Shown here: piece by piece, positions 32,883 through 42,192 of the stretch
Layout of the letters: each line of letters starts with the position of its first letter
How positions within the stretch are numbered: the first letter of the stretch is position 1
Assembly: GCA_016868295.1 (NCBI GenBank)
Contig: VGHJ01000002.1
Location: forward strand, 62,001 to 126,000
DNA: 64,000 nucleotides
DNA from: Betaproteobacteria bacterium
GTDB taxonomy: Bacteria > Pseudomonadota > Gammaproteobacteria > Burkholderiales > Rhodocyclaceae
Reading direction: 5' to 3'
The notes under the pieces: generated by a model
Told to the model about the DNA's origin: nothing
What the model saw: only the letters and a program-made list of their open reading frames with translations
Database searches by the model: none
Program-made: the position numbers and the translations under genes

Positions 32883-33369
32883 TCTGCCGCTCGGGCGGGC
32901 ATTCGACGCCGCGCCGCGCCGCACGCGCAAGGCGCCGGCGGACGACGCCTGGCGCGACGCGGCGCCGCTGGCCTATCTCGGCCGCGGCGTCACGCTCAGG
33001 CTGGACGGTGCGCGCGAGCGCGCCGAGCTCGCCGGCGACGTCCTCTTTCTGCCGCTGCCGCCCGAGGCCGAGGCGGCGCAGATCCGGGATCGCGCCCAGG
33101 GATGGCTGCAGGGCGAGGCGCGGCGCGTGCTGGGCGAACGGCTGACGGCCTGCGCGCAACAGCTCGGCCTGCCGGTGCCGGCCTGGCAGCTCGCCTTTAC
33201 CGCCGGGCTGCAGACGGAAATGGGCGCGGACGGACGCCTGCGCCTGCCCTGGCGCCTGGTGCAGCTCGCGCCGGAACTCATCGACCGCCGCCTGATGGGG
33301 CAGCTTCAGCCCCTGAGCTCGCGCGCCGGCGCGGGCGACCTCTGGGATGCTGCGCCTCTTTCAGCTTGA
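32860..33369 (+). CDS. YgjP-like protein without the metal-binding motif (degenerate paralog)
   Basis: The 169-residue protein follows the layout of the DUF45/YgjP metalloprotease family. It has PLAYLGRGVTLRLDGARER, RDRAQGWLQGEARRVLGERL and then RLRLPWRLVQLAPELIDRRL. At this last point YgjP proteins continue with YVVAHELAHL; here the sequence ends in LMGQLQPLSSRAGAGD and stops. The signature TRWGSC is also changed (LQTEMGADG). Thus the HExxH site is gone. The intact family member is encoded immediately downstream with a 23-base overlap, so this looks like a tandem duplicate that has lost catalysis and may serve as a partner. Confidence 0.7.
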   Translation: MLPDPQLDLPLGRAFDAAPRRTRKAPADDAWRDAAPLAYLGRGVTLRLDGARERAELAGDVLFLPLPPEAEAAQIRDRAQGWLQGEARRVLGERLTACAQQLGLPVPAWQLAFTAGLQTEMGADGRLRLPWRLVQLAPELIDRRLMGQLQPLSSRAGAGDLWDAAPLSA

Positions 33370-34099
33370 GCTGCCCTTCTTCCGGCGCGCGGCGCCGCCG
33401 CAGGACAGCCTGCGCCACATCCAGCTCGGCAGCCGCGTCGTCGACTACCGCCTGATCCGCTCCGGCCGCCGCACGCTCGGCATGACCATCGACCAGCGCG
33501 GCCTGCGCGTCGGCGCCAGCCCGCGCACCTCGCTGGCCGACATCGAGCGCTTCCTGCGCCACAACGCCGCCTGGGTGCTGAAGAAACTCGACGAGTGGCA
33601 CGGACATGGCGGATCGCGCCATCTGGCGGTGTGCGACGGCGCCCTGATTCCGGTGCTGGGCGAGAACTGCGTGGTGCGCATCGAGCCGGGCGCCAACCGC
33701 GTGCGCTGGGTCGGCCACACGCTGATCCTGCAGGCGCGGCCCGACGCCGACCTGCGGCCACTGGCGCGGCGCGCCCTGCGCCAACGGGCGCAGGAAGTGT
33801 TTGCCGAGCGCACGGCGCATTTCGCCGCGCTGATGCATCGCGCGCCGCCGCGCGTCGCCCTGTCGAACGCGCAGACGCGCTGGGGCAGTTGCAACGAGCA
33901 AACCGGCCTCCGTCTCTCGTGGCGGTTGATCCACGCGCCGCTGCGCCTGGTCGACTACGTCGTGGCGCATGAGATGGCGCATCTGGTCGAGATGAACCAT
34001 TCGCCGCGCTTCTGGAAGGTCGTCGAGCGCCTGTATCCGGAGTACCGCGGCGCGCGCGAGGAACTGAAGCGCCTGGCGGCGACGTGTCCGCAGTTATAG
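33347..34099 (+). CDS. YgjP/DUF45-family zinc metallopeptidase
   Basis: The 250-residue protein has the N-terminal strand region [20 protein letters not shown], the conserved [20 protein letters not shown], and the catalytic motif [19 protein letters not shown], with HExxH and the third histidine. Members are SprT-like metal-dependent peptidases of the cytoplasm. The substrate is not established. It overlaps the degenerate paralog by 23 bases and belongs to the glyQ-gloA transcription unit. Confidence 0.85.
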   Translation: MLRLFQLELPFFRRAAPPQDSLRHIQLGSRVVDYRLIRSGRRTLGMTIDQRGLRVGASPRTSLADIERFLRHNAAWVLKKLDEWHGHGGSRHLAVCDGALIPVLGENCVVRIEPGANRVRWVGHTLILQARPDADLRPLARRALRQRAQEVFAERTAHFAALMHRAPPRVALSNAQTRWGSCNEQTGLRLSWRLIHAPLRLVDYVVAHEMAHLVEMNHSPRFWKVVERLYPEYRGAREELKRLAATCPQL

Positions 34100-34112
34100 G
34101 GAAGGGGAAGAC

Positions 34113-34502
34113 ATGCGCATCCTGCACACCATGCTCAGGGTCGGCGACCTCGATCGCTCGATCGGGTTTTACACCGAGGTGCTCGGCATGCGGCTCCTGC
34201 GACGCAGCGACTACCCGGACGGAAAATTCACCCTGGCCTTCGTCGGCTATCAGGACGAGCGCGACGGCGCCGTGCTGGAACTGACTTTCAACTGGGACGT
34301 GGACCGGTACGACATCGGCACCGGTTACGGCCATGTCGCGCTGGAAGTCGATGACGCCTACGCCGCCTGCGCCGAGATCCGGCGCCGCGGCGGCACGGTG
34401 ACGCGGGAGGCCGGCCCGATGAAGCACGGCAGCACGGTGATCGCCTTCGTGCAGGATCCCGACGGCTACAAGATCGAGCTGATCCAGAAGAAGTCGGCTT
34501 AA
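34113..34502 (+). CDS. gloA: Lactoylglutathione lyase (glyoxalase I)
   Basis: This 129-residue metalloenzyme converts the hemithioacetal of methylglyoxal and glutathione to S-lactoylglutathione. The metal ligands are visible: His5 in [12 protein letters not shown], Glu in [10 protein letters not shown], His in [11 protein letters not shown] and Glu near the end in [20 protein letters not shown] gives a good ribosome-binding site. It ends the long plus-strand gene row and overlaps the convergent CZB gene by four bases. Confidence 0.96.
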   Translation: MRILHTMLRVGDLDRSIGFYTEVLGMRLLRRSDYPDGKFTLAFVGYQDERDGAVLELTFNWDVDRYDIGTGYGHVALEVDDAYAACAEIRRRGGTVTREAGPMKHGSTVIAFVQDPDGYKIELIQKKSA

Positions 34503-34855
34503 AGCGCGTCCTTGACCTGGAGCAGCCGTGCGGCCAGCGCGCTGCTGGCCTGCTCCAGCTTGCCGCCCTGGGCGACCAGGGCGTGCGCGCCGGCGAAATC
34601 GCGGGACTTCAGCTTGTCCGCGACCTCCGCGGCAACCCGGTGGAATTCGGCGTGCAGAGCGTCGATTTCCCGGTATTGCTCCGGCTTCAGGTATTTCGCC
34701 CCGTAGCGGTCCAGCCAGTTGCCGAAGGCGCAGTGGTCCGTCGTGCCGAGCACGGCGATGTCCAGACCCGCCCGCCCCACCAAAAATTCGTGAAAGCGCG
34801 CCTTCCATGAAGCATGGGCGGCCAGAACGGCGTCGATTTCCTCTCGCGTGATCAT
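34499..34855 (-). CDS. CZB-domain (chemoreceptor zinc-binding) protein
   Basis: The protein, 118 residues from the ATG at 34855, is a stand-alone CZB domain. It is a four-helix bundle with zinc ligands in [30 protein letters not shown] and [14 protein letters not shown] (His, His/Cys, His). CZB domains are usually found at the ends of chemoreceptors and diguanylate cyclases, where zinc binding tunes signalling. Here nothing is fused. The frame continues upstream to 35068 without a good start, so the shorter form is preferred. Confidence 0.8.
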   Translation of the reverse strand: MITREEIDAVLAAHASWKARFHEFLVGRAGLDIAVLGTTDHCAFGNWLDRYGAKYLKPEQYREIDALHAEFHRVAAEVADKLKSRDFAGAHALVAQGGKLEQASSALAARLLQVKDAL

Positions 34856-34883
34856 GTGGGAAGCCCGTCGGCAGGGAGCGACA

Positions 34884-35969
34884 TTATCTTGCCGCCGGGG
34901 GCTGCGCGGCAAGGCCGGCGTCGCGGTGCAGACCTTGATAAACCGCGAATCGCCGCTCCACCTGGCGATGGAACAGGGCGCCGGCGCCGAGGCTGGCCGC
35001 CCAAGCGACCGCCATGCCCAGCATGTTGGCGGCCGGCTCGTTCGGCGCGAACCGGCCGAAGACGGCATTCACCACCAGGCAGACGGGATAGTGCACCAGG
35101 AACACGGAGTACGAGATGTCGCCTAGACGGGCGAACAGGCGGGCAAGACTGGGCGGCAGGTGCCGACCGGAATGAAAAGTCAGTCCCAGCGGCACGGCGA
35201 CCAGCAGCGCCAGCGCGATGCGGCTGCGGAAATCCAGCGCGAGCGCGGCCGCCGCCACTGCCGCAACGAGCGCAAGCCACGGAACCGGGCGCCCGCTTTG
35301 GTGCGCGTAGAAGGCCAGCGCGCCCAGGGCGTAGGCGCCGAAGAAATACAGCGCCCAGGCGTCCCAGGCGGCGAGCCGATTGAAATGGAACAGCGAGGCG
35401 ACGGCCAGCAGCGATATCAGCGCGACGGCCGCCTGCCGCCGCCAGGCGATGCCGGCGCGGCCCGACAGCCAGAGGAGCATCGCCAGCAGCGCATACAGCT
35501 GGAAATCGATGGCGACGTACCAGACGCCGGCCGAGAGCGCCTCGACGCCGAGCAGGTCCTGCAGCAACAGAAGATGCGCCAGCAGTTGCGGCAGGCTGGG
35601 CGCGGCCGGGGTGGATGCCAGCGGCAGCACGGCGCGGGCGAGGGCGGCGCACAGAACGGCCAGTCCGATCGCCGCCATGAGGGGCAGGGCCAGACGGCAG
35701 TAGCGCCGCCAGAGGAGTTGAAAGGGGGGCGCCGTCCGGAAGACGTTGTGCGCAGCGAGGCTGCGGGCGGCCAGATAGCCGCCGACGACCAAAAAGACCT
35801 GCACGGCAAGGCGACCGTGGCTTGCCAGCCCGTCGATCAGATGCGGCGCGAGCTCGCGCGCCGCGTCCGACATCGGGCCGTAGAAGGCCAGGTGATGCAA
35901 CACGATGAACTGGGATGCGACCGTCCTGAGGACGTCGACCGGAACCGTTCGCGAAGAAGCTTCATTCAT
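34884..35969 (-). CDS. Acyltransferase family 3 membrane protein
   Basis: The 361-residue protein shows about ten hydrophobic segments and the family start VDVLRTVASQFIVLHHLAFY, in which histidines near the first helix are the presumed active site. HGRLAVQVFLVVGGYLAARS gives the usual second motif. Members acetylate surface sugars or peptidoglycan (OatA, WecH, NolL groups). The substrate cannot be told from sequence alone. It is the last gene before the tRNA-derived repeats. One GACTGACTTT word (reverse strand) lies in it. Confidence 0.88.
   Translation of the reverse strand: MNEASSRTVPVDVLRTVASQFIVLHHLAFYGPMSDAARELAPHLIDGLASHGRLAVQVFLVVGGYLAARSLAAHNVFRTAPPFQLLWRRYCRLALPLMAAIGLAVLCAALARAVLPLASTPAAPSLPQLLAHLLLLQDLLGVEALSAGVWYVAIDFQLYALLAMLLWLSGRAGIAWRRQAAVALISLLAVASLFHFNRLAAWDAWALYFFGAYALGALAFYAHQSGRPVPWLALVAAVAAAALALDFRSRIALALLVAVPLGLTFHSGRHLPPSLARLFARLGDISYSVFLVHYPVCLVVNAVFGRFAPNEPAANMLGMAVAWAASLGAGALFHRQVERRFAVYQGLHRDAGLAAQPPAAR
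35176..35185 (-). repeat. GACTGACTTT word, copy 3
   Basis: Plus-strand AAAGTCAGTC within GAAAAGTCAGTCCCAGC, inside the acyltransferase gene; on the gene strand it reads Gly-Leu-Thr-Phe. Confidence 0.75.
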
Positions 35970-36055
35970 ATATTCAAATAGTTACACATAAAAGCCCCCC
36001 AATGAGCTTCCCTCAGTTTTTCGCCTTCCAACCCGACGGCATTATGCCGCCGATT

Positions 36056-36158
36056 GACTGCTTCCATAGCGAAGCCGCCGACCGAGCGAGGTCGCGCAGC
36101 ACCTCGCGGTAGATATGGTGGGCCGTGTTGGACTCGAACCAACGACCAAGGGATTATG
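36056..36158. repeat. 103-bp tandem repeat, copy A, with a tRNA 3' half
   Basis: This copy is identical to 36160-36262, one base apart, giving a 104-bp period. Each unit holds about 60 bases of flank followed by the 3' part of the CAT-anticodon tRNA found intact at 37149. In copy A the tRNA part (36116-36158, 43 bases) stops in the anticodon loop. Confidence 0.85.
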
Positions 36159-36159
36159 G

Positions 36160-36290
<131 letters not shown>

Positions 36291-36336
36291 GAGTTATGTT
36301 ATAAATCAGCACGTTACGCGCTACCGCCCCGTGCTT

Positions 36337-36378
36337 GCGTGACAAATCGTGACTGACTCAAGTCACGATTTGTCACGC
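36337..36378. repeat. 18-bp perfect inverted repeat
   Basis: GCGTGACAAATCGTGACT (36337-36354) and its exact complement (36361-36378) are separated by six bases. A partial copy, AGTCACGATCCGGTCACGC, lies at 37082-37100. The two sites flank the response-regulator remnant, so they may be ends or binding sites of the element that brought it. No T run follows, which argues against a terminator. Confidence 0.7.
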
Positions 36379-36450
36379 TGTTTCATCCTCGATGGCGTTT
36401 ATGGTGCGGATATCCCACGTCAGTCCAATTGGCGCGCCAGGGGATTGGGT

Positions 36451-36935
36451 TCAAAGCCTGTCCCGAAGCTTCTGCGCGATTTTGGCGCGAAGATAACCCC
36501 GCAATTCATCGAATGGAATCGGCTTCCCGAAAACGGCAATGTCGGGCGGCAATCCCCCCCTGGCTTCGATTTCCTGGGTGGAAAGACCCGTGACTGCGAT
36601 GATGTCCATGTTCGCAAACGTCGGATCGGCCCGCAGCCGGGCCACGAGTTCAATTCCGTTCATCCTCGGCATCTTCATATCGGCGATGAGCACGTCGGGC
36701 TGGTGTCGGCCTAGGTGCACAAGCACATCGAATCCGTCGCCGACGATGGCCACCGTCAATGGCAGGCCCCAGCTTTCCAGCGTCTGACGATAGAGTTCCT
36801 GCAGTGAAAGCTGATCTTCCGCGATCAGTACAGCAACCCGGTCAGAGGCAAATCCGGCAGCAAGCTTGGGCGCATTGTGCTGCAGAAAACGTTCCACGGA
36901 TTGCACCCTGATGCGACGGTGTCCGCCTTGAGCCA
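36451..36935 (-). pseudogene. Response regulator receiver domain, N-terminal DNA-binding part lost
   Basis: The frame is open to 37068, but recognisable protein begins near 36935 with GGHRRIRVQSVERFLQHN, the end of a MerR/excisionase-type helix-turn-helix. A complete receiver domain follows: VAVLIAEDQLSLQELYRQTL, phospho-aspartate in DVLIADMKMPRMNG, Thr in IIAVTGLS and Lys in VFGKPIPFDELRG. The first part of the helix-turn-helix is missing and there is no good start codon, so I call it a remnant. The receiver residues are all intact, so a late start could still give a functional single-domain regulator. It lies between two copies of a tRNA 3' end. Confidence 0.65.
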
Positions 36936-37148
36936 CCGGAAATGGGGCGAGATGGCGAGCCGGATGAAGAGATGAAGCGGAAGCAGGCGATCTACGGCGT
37001 TTGCCGGGCGGACAACGATGCCGCGCGAACCCATGGCTGGCAGGTGACCATCCAGCGCCGCGGTGCAACGCCTCGAAGGCCAGTCACGATCCGGTCACGC
37101 GACCCACAAGGACGCCGGCGCCGGAAGCAGTTAAGTAGTTGATGTGTT

Positions 37149-37225
<77 letters not shown>

Positions 37226-37270
37226 GTGCCGCGATGATACTGAAACGGCAGCCTCGGCTGCCGTTTCGTT

Positions 37271-39475
37271 TTACGTTTCCGTGTCGAGGAAGCTGCGCAG
37301 CTTCTCCGAGCGCGAGGGGTGGCGCAGCTTGCGCAGCGCCTTCGCCTCGATCTGGCGGATGCGCTCGCGCGTGACGTCGAACTGCTTGCCGACTTCCTCC
37401 AGCGTGTGGTCGGTGTTCATTTCGATGCCGAAGCGCATGCGCAGCACCTTGGCCTCGCGCGGCGTCAGCGTGTCGAGGATCTCCTTGGTGACGTCGCGCA
37501 GGCTGGCATACACCGCGGCCTCGGCCGGCGCCAGGGTGGCGGCGTCCTCGATGAAGTCGCCCAGATGCGAGTCGTCGTCGTCGCCGATCGGCGTCTCCAT
37601 GGAGATCGGCTCCTTGGAGATCTTGAGGATCTTGCGGATCTTCTCCTCGGGCATTTCCATCTTCACCGCCAGCGTGGCGGGATCCGGCTCCTGGCCGGTC
37701 TCCTGCAGGATCTGGCGCGAGATGCGGTTCATCTTGTTGATGGTCTCGATCATGTGCACCGGAATGCGGATGGTTCTTGCCTGATCCGCGATCGAGCGTG
37801 TAATCGCCTGGCGAATCCACCAGGTGGCGTAGGTCGAGAACTTGTAGCCGCGGCGGTATTCGAACTTGTCCACCGCCTTCATCAGGCCGATGTTGCCTTC
37901 CTGGATGAGGTCGAGGAACTGCAGGCCGCGGTTGGTGTATTTCTTGGCGATGGAGATCACCAGGCGCAGGTTGGCCTCGGTCATCTCGCGCTTGGCGCGC
38001 CGCGCCTTGGCTTCGCCCGTGGACATCTGCTTGTTGATGTCCTTCAGGTCCTTCAGCGGGATGCCGATGTGGTTCTGCAGGCCGAGGAGCTTCTGCTGCT
38101 CCTCGATGATGGCGGGGGCGGCGCGCATCAGCGTGGCGGCGTAGGGCTTGCCGCCGGTGACCTCGTGCTTGAGCCACTCGAGGTTGGTCTCGTTGCCGGG
38201 AAAGACTTTGATGAAGTGCGGCCGCGGCATGTTGCCCTTCTTGACGCACAGCTCCTGGATCTTGCGCTCGTGGTTGCGCACGTCCTCCACCATGTGGCGC
38301 ACCGAGTCGCACAGCCGCTCGATGATGCGCGCGGTGAAACGGATGTTCATCAGCTCGCCGGAGATCTGCTGCTGCGCCTTGAGGTAGGTCTTTTCGCGCG
38401 GGCCCTTCTTCGCCAGCACGTTCTGCATCCTGACGAAGAGGCCGTGGATGGTGGTGAAGCGCTCCAGCGCGTCGGACTTGAGCTGCAACAGGGAGGCCGA
38501 TACCGCGCCGCCTTCGCTCTCTTCATCCTCGGCCTCGTCTTCCTCGACGGCGAGTTCCTCGTTCTCCGCCAGGGCCTCGATGTCTCCCGGTGCGTTCGGA
38601 TCGATCAGGCCGTCCACCAGCTCGTCGATGCGCATCTCGTCGCGCGCCACCCTGGCCGCCATGTCCAGCATCTCGGCGATGGTGGTCGGGCAGGCGGAGA
38701 TTGCCTGCACCATGTGTTTGAGCCCGTCCTCGATGCGCTTGGCGATCTCGATCTCGCCCTCGCGCGTGAGCAGCTCGACCGAGCCCATCTCGCGCATGTA
38801 CATGCGCACCGGGTCGGTGGTGCGGCCGAACTCGGATTCGACGGTGGACAGCGCCTGCTCGGCCTCTTCTTCGATGTCCTCGTCGGCCACCACCGGGGGC
38901 GTGGCCTCGGACATGAGCAGGTCCTCGGCGGCCGGCGCCTCGTCGAAAACCTGGATGCCCATGTCGCTGAAGGTGCTGATGATCGACTCGATCTGCTCGG
39001 CGTCCACCATGTCGTCGGGCAGGTGGTCGTTCACCTCGGCATAGGTGAGGAAGCCGCGCTCCTTGCCGAGCGCGATCAGGTTCTTCAACCGGGTGCGCCG
39101 CGTTTCCAGGTCGATGGGGGCCAGTAGGGTCGGCGCCAGCGGGCTGCGGCCGCGACCCCTGCTGCCGCGGCTTTTCAGGACTTCGCGGGCGACCGCCTTG
39201 GGTGTCGCGGCGGGAACGGGCGCCGGCGCCGCGATTGGGGGAGCGGCTTCCGCCTTGCGTCCCTTGGAGACTGTTTTTGCCGGCGCTTTTGCCTGTGATT
39301 TCGGCTGGGTCTTCGGCTTGGGCTGGGCCTTGGGGGCCGGCCGCGCAGGCGCCTTGGCCTTGGCGACGGCCTTCTTGGGCGCCGCCTTGCCCGCCTTCGT
39401 GGCCTTGGCCGGTTTGGCGGGGGCTTTGCGTTTCACGGGCGTTTTTGCAGCCGCTTTGGCTTTGACCTTGGCCAT
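37271..39475 (-). CDS. rpoD: RNA polymerase sigma factor RpoD (sigma-70)
   Basis: The 734-residue housekeeping sigma factor starts with about 110 residues rich in Lys, Ala and Pro, as in other betaproteobacteria. Region 1.1 contains [20 protein letters not shown]. Region 2 reads [20 protein letters not shown] and [20 protein letters not shown] (-10 recognition). Region 4.2 ends with [20 protein letters not shown] (-35 recognition). The order rpsU-yqeY-dnaG-rpoD on one strand is the classic macromolecular synthesis operon. Only 54 bases separate it from dnaG. Confidence 0.98.
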   Translation of the reverse strand: MAKVKAKAAAKTPVKRKAPAKPAKATKAGKAAPKKAVAKAKAPARPAPKAQPKPKTQPKSQAKAPAKTVSKGRKAEAAPPIAAPAPVPAATPKAVAREVLKSRGSRGRGRSPLAPTLLAPIDLETRRTRLKNLIALGKERGFLTYAEVNDHLPDDMVDAEQIESIISTFSDMGIQVFDEAPAAEDLLMSEATPPVVADEDIEEEAEQALSTVESEFGRTTDPVRMYMREMGSVELLTREGEIEIAKRIEDGLKHMVQAISACPTTIAEMLDMAARVARDEMRIDELVDGLIDPNAPGDIEALAENEELAVEEDEAEDEESEGGAVSASLLQLKSDALERFTTIHGLFVRMQNVLAKKGPREKTYLKAQQQISGELMNIRFTARIIERLCDSVRHMVEDVRNHERKIQELCVKKGNMPRPHFIKVFPGNETNLEWLKHEVTGGKPYAATLMRAAPAIIEEQQKLLGLQNHIGIPLKDLKDINKQMSTGEAKARRAKREMTEANLRLVISIAKKYTNRGLQFLDLIQEGNIGLMKAVDKFEYRRGYKFSTYATWWIRQAITRSIADQARTIRIPVHMIETINKMNRISRQILQETGQEPDPATLAVKMEMPEEKIRKILKISKEPISMETPIGDDDDSHLGDFIEDAATLAPAEAAVYASLRDVTKEILDTLTPREAKVLRMRFGIEMNTDHTLEEVGKQFDVTRERIRQIEAKALRKLRHPSRSEKLRSFLDTET

Positions 39476-39529
39476 GTCTTTCCTCAGTGTCGGAGGGATG
39501 CGGGGAAAACCGCAAATTATATCAAAAAA

Positions 39530-41278
39530 TCAGGCCGAAGCCCCAGGTTTAACTGACTGTTTTTGCGCCAATAACTGCTGCAGGCGGCGCACCTCGTCGG
39601 GAGCCAGGCCGACGCTCTTCTGCTTGGCGTTGAGGGCGTCGATCTCGCCGCGGATGCCTGCCTGGCGCAGGCGCTCGACCGTGTCGGCGAACACGGCTTC
39701 GGTGGATTCCTCGTCGAACTCCTGCTCGACGAGTTCACCGAGAATTGCCGAAATGAGCGGCTCGTGCTGCGTGCCGCGGAAATGTTCGAGTACCATGCCT
39801 AAGCCCTCGCCGGCGAGATGTCCATTGGCGACATCGCTGACCAGTGCTGCCAAGGCATCGCCTTCGGCCAGGCCTTCCGGTATCAGTTCGGCCGGCAGGC
39901 GCGCGGCGAGGCCCGGCTGCTGCACGATCAGGCGCAGCAGCTTGCGCGCCATGGGCGAGGGCGCGCCGCGCGCCGCGCGCGCCGGCGCCCGCTGGCGCAC
40001 CACGGCCGGCAGTTCGCAGAGGGATTCGATTTCCGCCTGCGAGAAGCCGCTCGCCTGCGCCAGTTGCTTCACCACCTGCAGGCGCAGCAGCTGCGCCTGC
40101 AGGCGTCCGAGCAGCGGCTTGGCGGCGTGCACCAGCTGCGAGCGGCCCTCGGCCGTGGCGAGGTCCTTGCCGGCCTTGAGTTCCTGCATGAGGAAATCGG
40201 TGAGCGGCACGGCCTGGCGCGCCAGCCGGCGGAAGGATTCCGCGCCGTGGGCGCGCACGTAGCTGTCCGGATCGTCCTCGGGCGGCAGGAACAGGAAGGC
40301 GACGGTCTTGTTGTCGGCGACCTGCTCCAGGCTCGCTTCCAGCGCGCGCGCCGCCGCCTTGCGGCCGGCGTTGTCGCCGTCGAAGCAGAAGATGACGCGG
40401 TCGGCATGGCGCAGCAGCTTGTGCACATGGACCGGCGTGGTGGCGGTGCCCAGCGTCGCCACGGCGTTGCCGACGCCGTGCTGGGCCAGCGCGACGACGT
40501 CCATGTAGCCCTCGACGACGATGACGCAATCCTCTTCGCGGATGGCGGCGCGCGCCTGCAGCAGGCCGTAGAGCTCGCGGCCCTTCTCGAACAGCGGCGT
40601 CTCGGGAGAGTTCAGGTATTTGGGTTCCCCCTGTCCGATGACGCGGCCGCCGAAGCCGATGACATTGCCGCGCGCGTCGAGGATGGGGAACATGATGCGG
40701 TCGCGGAAGCGGTCGTAGCGCTTGCCGCCCTCGCCCTCGATGACGAGGCCGCATTCGACGAGGGCCTTGTTCTGATAATCGGAGAAGATTGCGGCGAGGC
40801 CTTGCCAGCCGTCCGGCGCATAGCCGAGGCCGAAACGCGCGGCGATTTCCCCGGTGAGGCCGCGGCCCCTGAGGTAATCGATGGCCTTCGGGCTGACCTT
40901 GAGCTGCTCCTTGTAATGCTTCGCGGCTTGCGACATGACTTCCGTCAGCGGCGCCGCCTCTGTCTTCAGTCTTCTGTCCTCCGTCCTCTGGAAAGGCACC
41001 TGCATGCCGGCGTGCCGGGCAAGCTCCTCGACGCTCTCGACGAAGCCGAGGCCGGCGTATTCCATGACGAAGCCGATGGCGCTGCCGTGGGCGCCGCAGC
41101 CGAAGCAGTGGTAGAACTGCTTCGTCGGACTGACCGAAAAGGAGGGCGTCTTTTCGCTGTGGAAGGGGCAGCAGGCGACGTAGTTGGCGCCGGCCTTTTT
41201 CAGCGGCAGGTAGCGCTCGACGACGTCGATGATGTCGACGCGTCCGAGGAGTTCCTGGATGAAGGAGTCTGGAATCAC
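39530..41278 (-). CDS. dnaG: DNA primase
   Basis: The enzyme makes RNA primers at the replication fork. The GTG at 41278 is chosen because the family's N-terminus (IPDSFIQELLGRVDIIDVVE) begins there; 582 residues is normal. The zinc ribbon is CCPFHSEKTPSF with FYHCFGCGAHG, and the Toprim core has VIVVEGYMDVVALAQHGVGN and VIFCFDGDNAGRKAA. The last ~130 residues form the DnaB-binding domain. It lies between yqeY and rpoD in the macromolecular synthesis operon. Confidence 0.97.
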   Translation of the reverse strand: MIPDSFIQELLGRVDIIDVVERYLPLKKAGANYVACCPFHSEKTPSFSVSPTKQFYHCFGCGAHGSAIGFVMEYAGLGFVESVEELARHAGMQVPFQRTEDRRLKTEAAPLTEVMSQAAKHYKEQLKVSPKAIDYLRGRGLTGEIAARFGLGYAPDGWQGLAAIFSDYQNKALVECGLVIEGEGGKRYDRFRDRIMFPILDARGNVIGFGGRVIGQGEPKYLNSPETPLFEKGRELYGLLQARAAIREEDCVIVVEGYMDVVALAQHGVGNAVATLGTATTPVHVHKLLRHADRVIFCFDGDNAGRKAAARALEASLEQVADNKTVAFLFLPPEDDPDSYVRAHGAESFRRLARQAVPLTDFLMQELKAGKDLATAEGRSQLVHAAKPLLGRLQAQLLRLQVVKQLAQASGFSQAEIESLCELPAVVRQRAPARAARGAPSPMARKLLRLIVQQPGLAARLPAELIPEGLAEGDALAALVSDVANGHLAGEGLGMVLEHFRGTQHEPLISAILGELVEQEFDEESTEAVFADTVERLRQAGIRGEIDALNAKQKSVGLAPDEVRRLQQLLAQKQSVKPGASA

Positions 41279-41356
41279 GTTTTCTGTCTGCGGGAGCGGG
41301 CGCCGCCGTCCCCCCGGCCTCAACCCATTATAGGAAAGGCCGGCGCGATTGCCGGC

Positions 41357-41803
41357 TTATTTGGCCAGCGCCGACTTGACCCGGGCGGAGACCTGGGCCA
41401 TGTCGGCGCGTCCGGCCAGCTTCGGCTTCAGCACCGCCATCACCTTGCCCATGTCCTGCATGCCGGCCGCGCCGCTGGTGGCGACGGCCTCGGCCACGGC
41501 GGCCTGGATTTCGGCTTCCGACAAGGCCTGCGGCATGTAGGCCGTGAGCACCTCGACCTCGAATTCCTCGGCGTCGGCCAGCTCCTGGCGCCCGGCCGAC
41601 TCGTACTGGGCGATGGAGTCGCGGCGCTGCTTGAGCATCTTGTCGATCACCGACAGCACGGCCGCGTCGTCCAGTTCGACGCGCTCGTCGACTTCCTTCT
41701 GCTTGACGGCGGCCAGCAGCAGGCGGATGGCGCCCAGGCGCGCGGTTTCGCGCGCCTTCATGGCGGTCTTCATGTCCTCGTTGATGCGTGACTTGAGATT
41801 CAT
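41357..41803 (-). CDS. yqeY: GatB/YqeY-domain protein
   Basis: The 148-residue helical protein is homologous to the tRNA-binding tail of GatB. It begins MNLKSRINEDMKTAMKARE and contains RLGAIRLLLAAVKQKEVDER and the C-terminal MGKVMAVLKPKLAGRADMAQ. The precise role is unsettled; amidotransferase-like tRNA binding is assumed. GGAGAGCGCC stands before the chosen ATG at 41803. It sits between rpsU and dnaG as usual in betaproteobacteria. Confidence 0.93.
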   Translation of the reverse strand: MNLKSRINEDMKTAMKARETARLGAIRLLLAAVKQKEVDERVELDDAAVLSVIDKMLKQRRDSIAQYESAGRQELADAEEFEVEVLTAYMPQALSEAEIQAAVAEAVATSGAAGMQDMGKVMAVLKPKLAGRADMAQVSARVKSALAK

Positions 41804-41897
41804 GGCGCTCTCCAAAATGCGAAAGCCACGGATCACACGGAGAGGGTTTCCGTGTTCGCCGTGGCTGCGTGCTTCGGGCAGTCCGGACGGACTGCGT

Positions 41898-42110
41898 TCA
41901 GTACATCTTCGGCGGCAGCATCTGGCTGCGGATGCGCTTGTGATGGCGCTTCACCGCAGCGGAGAGCTTGCGCTTGCGCTCGGCCGTGGGCTTCTCGTAG
42001 AACTCGCGCGAACGCAACTCGGTCAGCAGACCGGTTTTCTCGATGGCGCGCTTGAAGCGGCGGATGGCCACTTCGAACGGCTCGTTTTCCTTGACGCGGA
42101 TGCCAGGCAT
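41898..42110 (-). CDS. rpsU: Ribosomal protein S21
   Basis: The protein is a basic 70-residue subunit of the 30S ribosome, needed for initiation. It reads [20 protein letters not shown] at the start and ends in a lysine/arginine-rich helix ([16 protein letters not shown]). Length and sequence are canonical. It is the first gene of the operon with yqeY, dnaG and rpoD, driven by a near-perfect promoter 35 bases upstream. Confidence 0.97.
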   Translation of the reverse strand: MPGIRVKENEPFEVAIRRFKRAIEKTGLLTELRSREFYEKPTAERKRKLSAAVKRHHKRIRSQMLPPKMY

Positions 42111-42144
42111 GCGGATAAACCCTGCTTAACTGGGAAAGCCGCGC

Positions 42145-42173
42145 ATTATAGCCGCATTTCCGGGAATGTCCAA
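42145..42173 (-). promoter_or_regulatory. Strong sigma-70 promoter of rpsU-yqeY-dnaG-rpoD
   Basis: On the minus strand TTGGAC (42173-42168) and TATAAT (42150-42145) are exactly 17 bases apart. This is one mismatch from the ideal promoter. The divergent gene tsaD starts only 20 bases away from the -35 box. Confidence 0.85.
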
Positions 42174-42192
42174 CAGCCCGTAGAATGCCCGG

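Noticed and set aside
37319-39127. 602-codon plus-strand frame opposite rpoD
   Set aside because: Antisense of the sigma factor; repetitive Leu/Asp/His content and no start signal.
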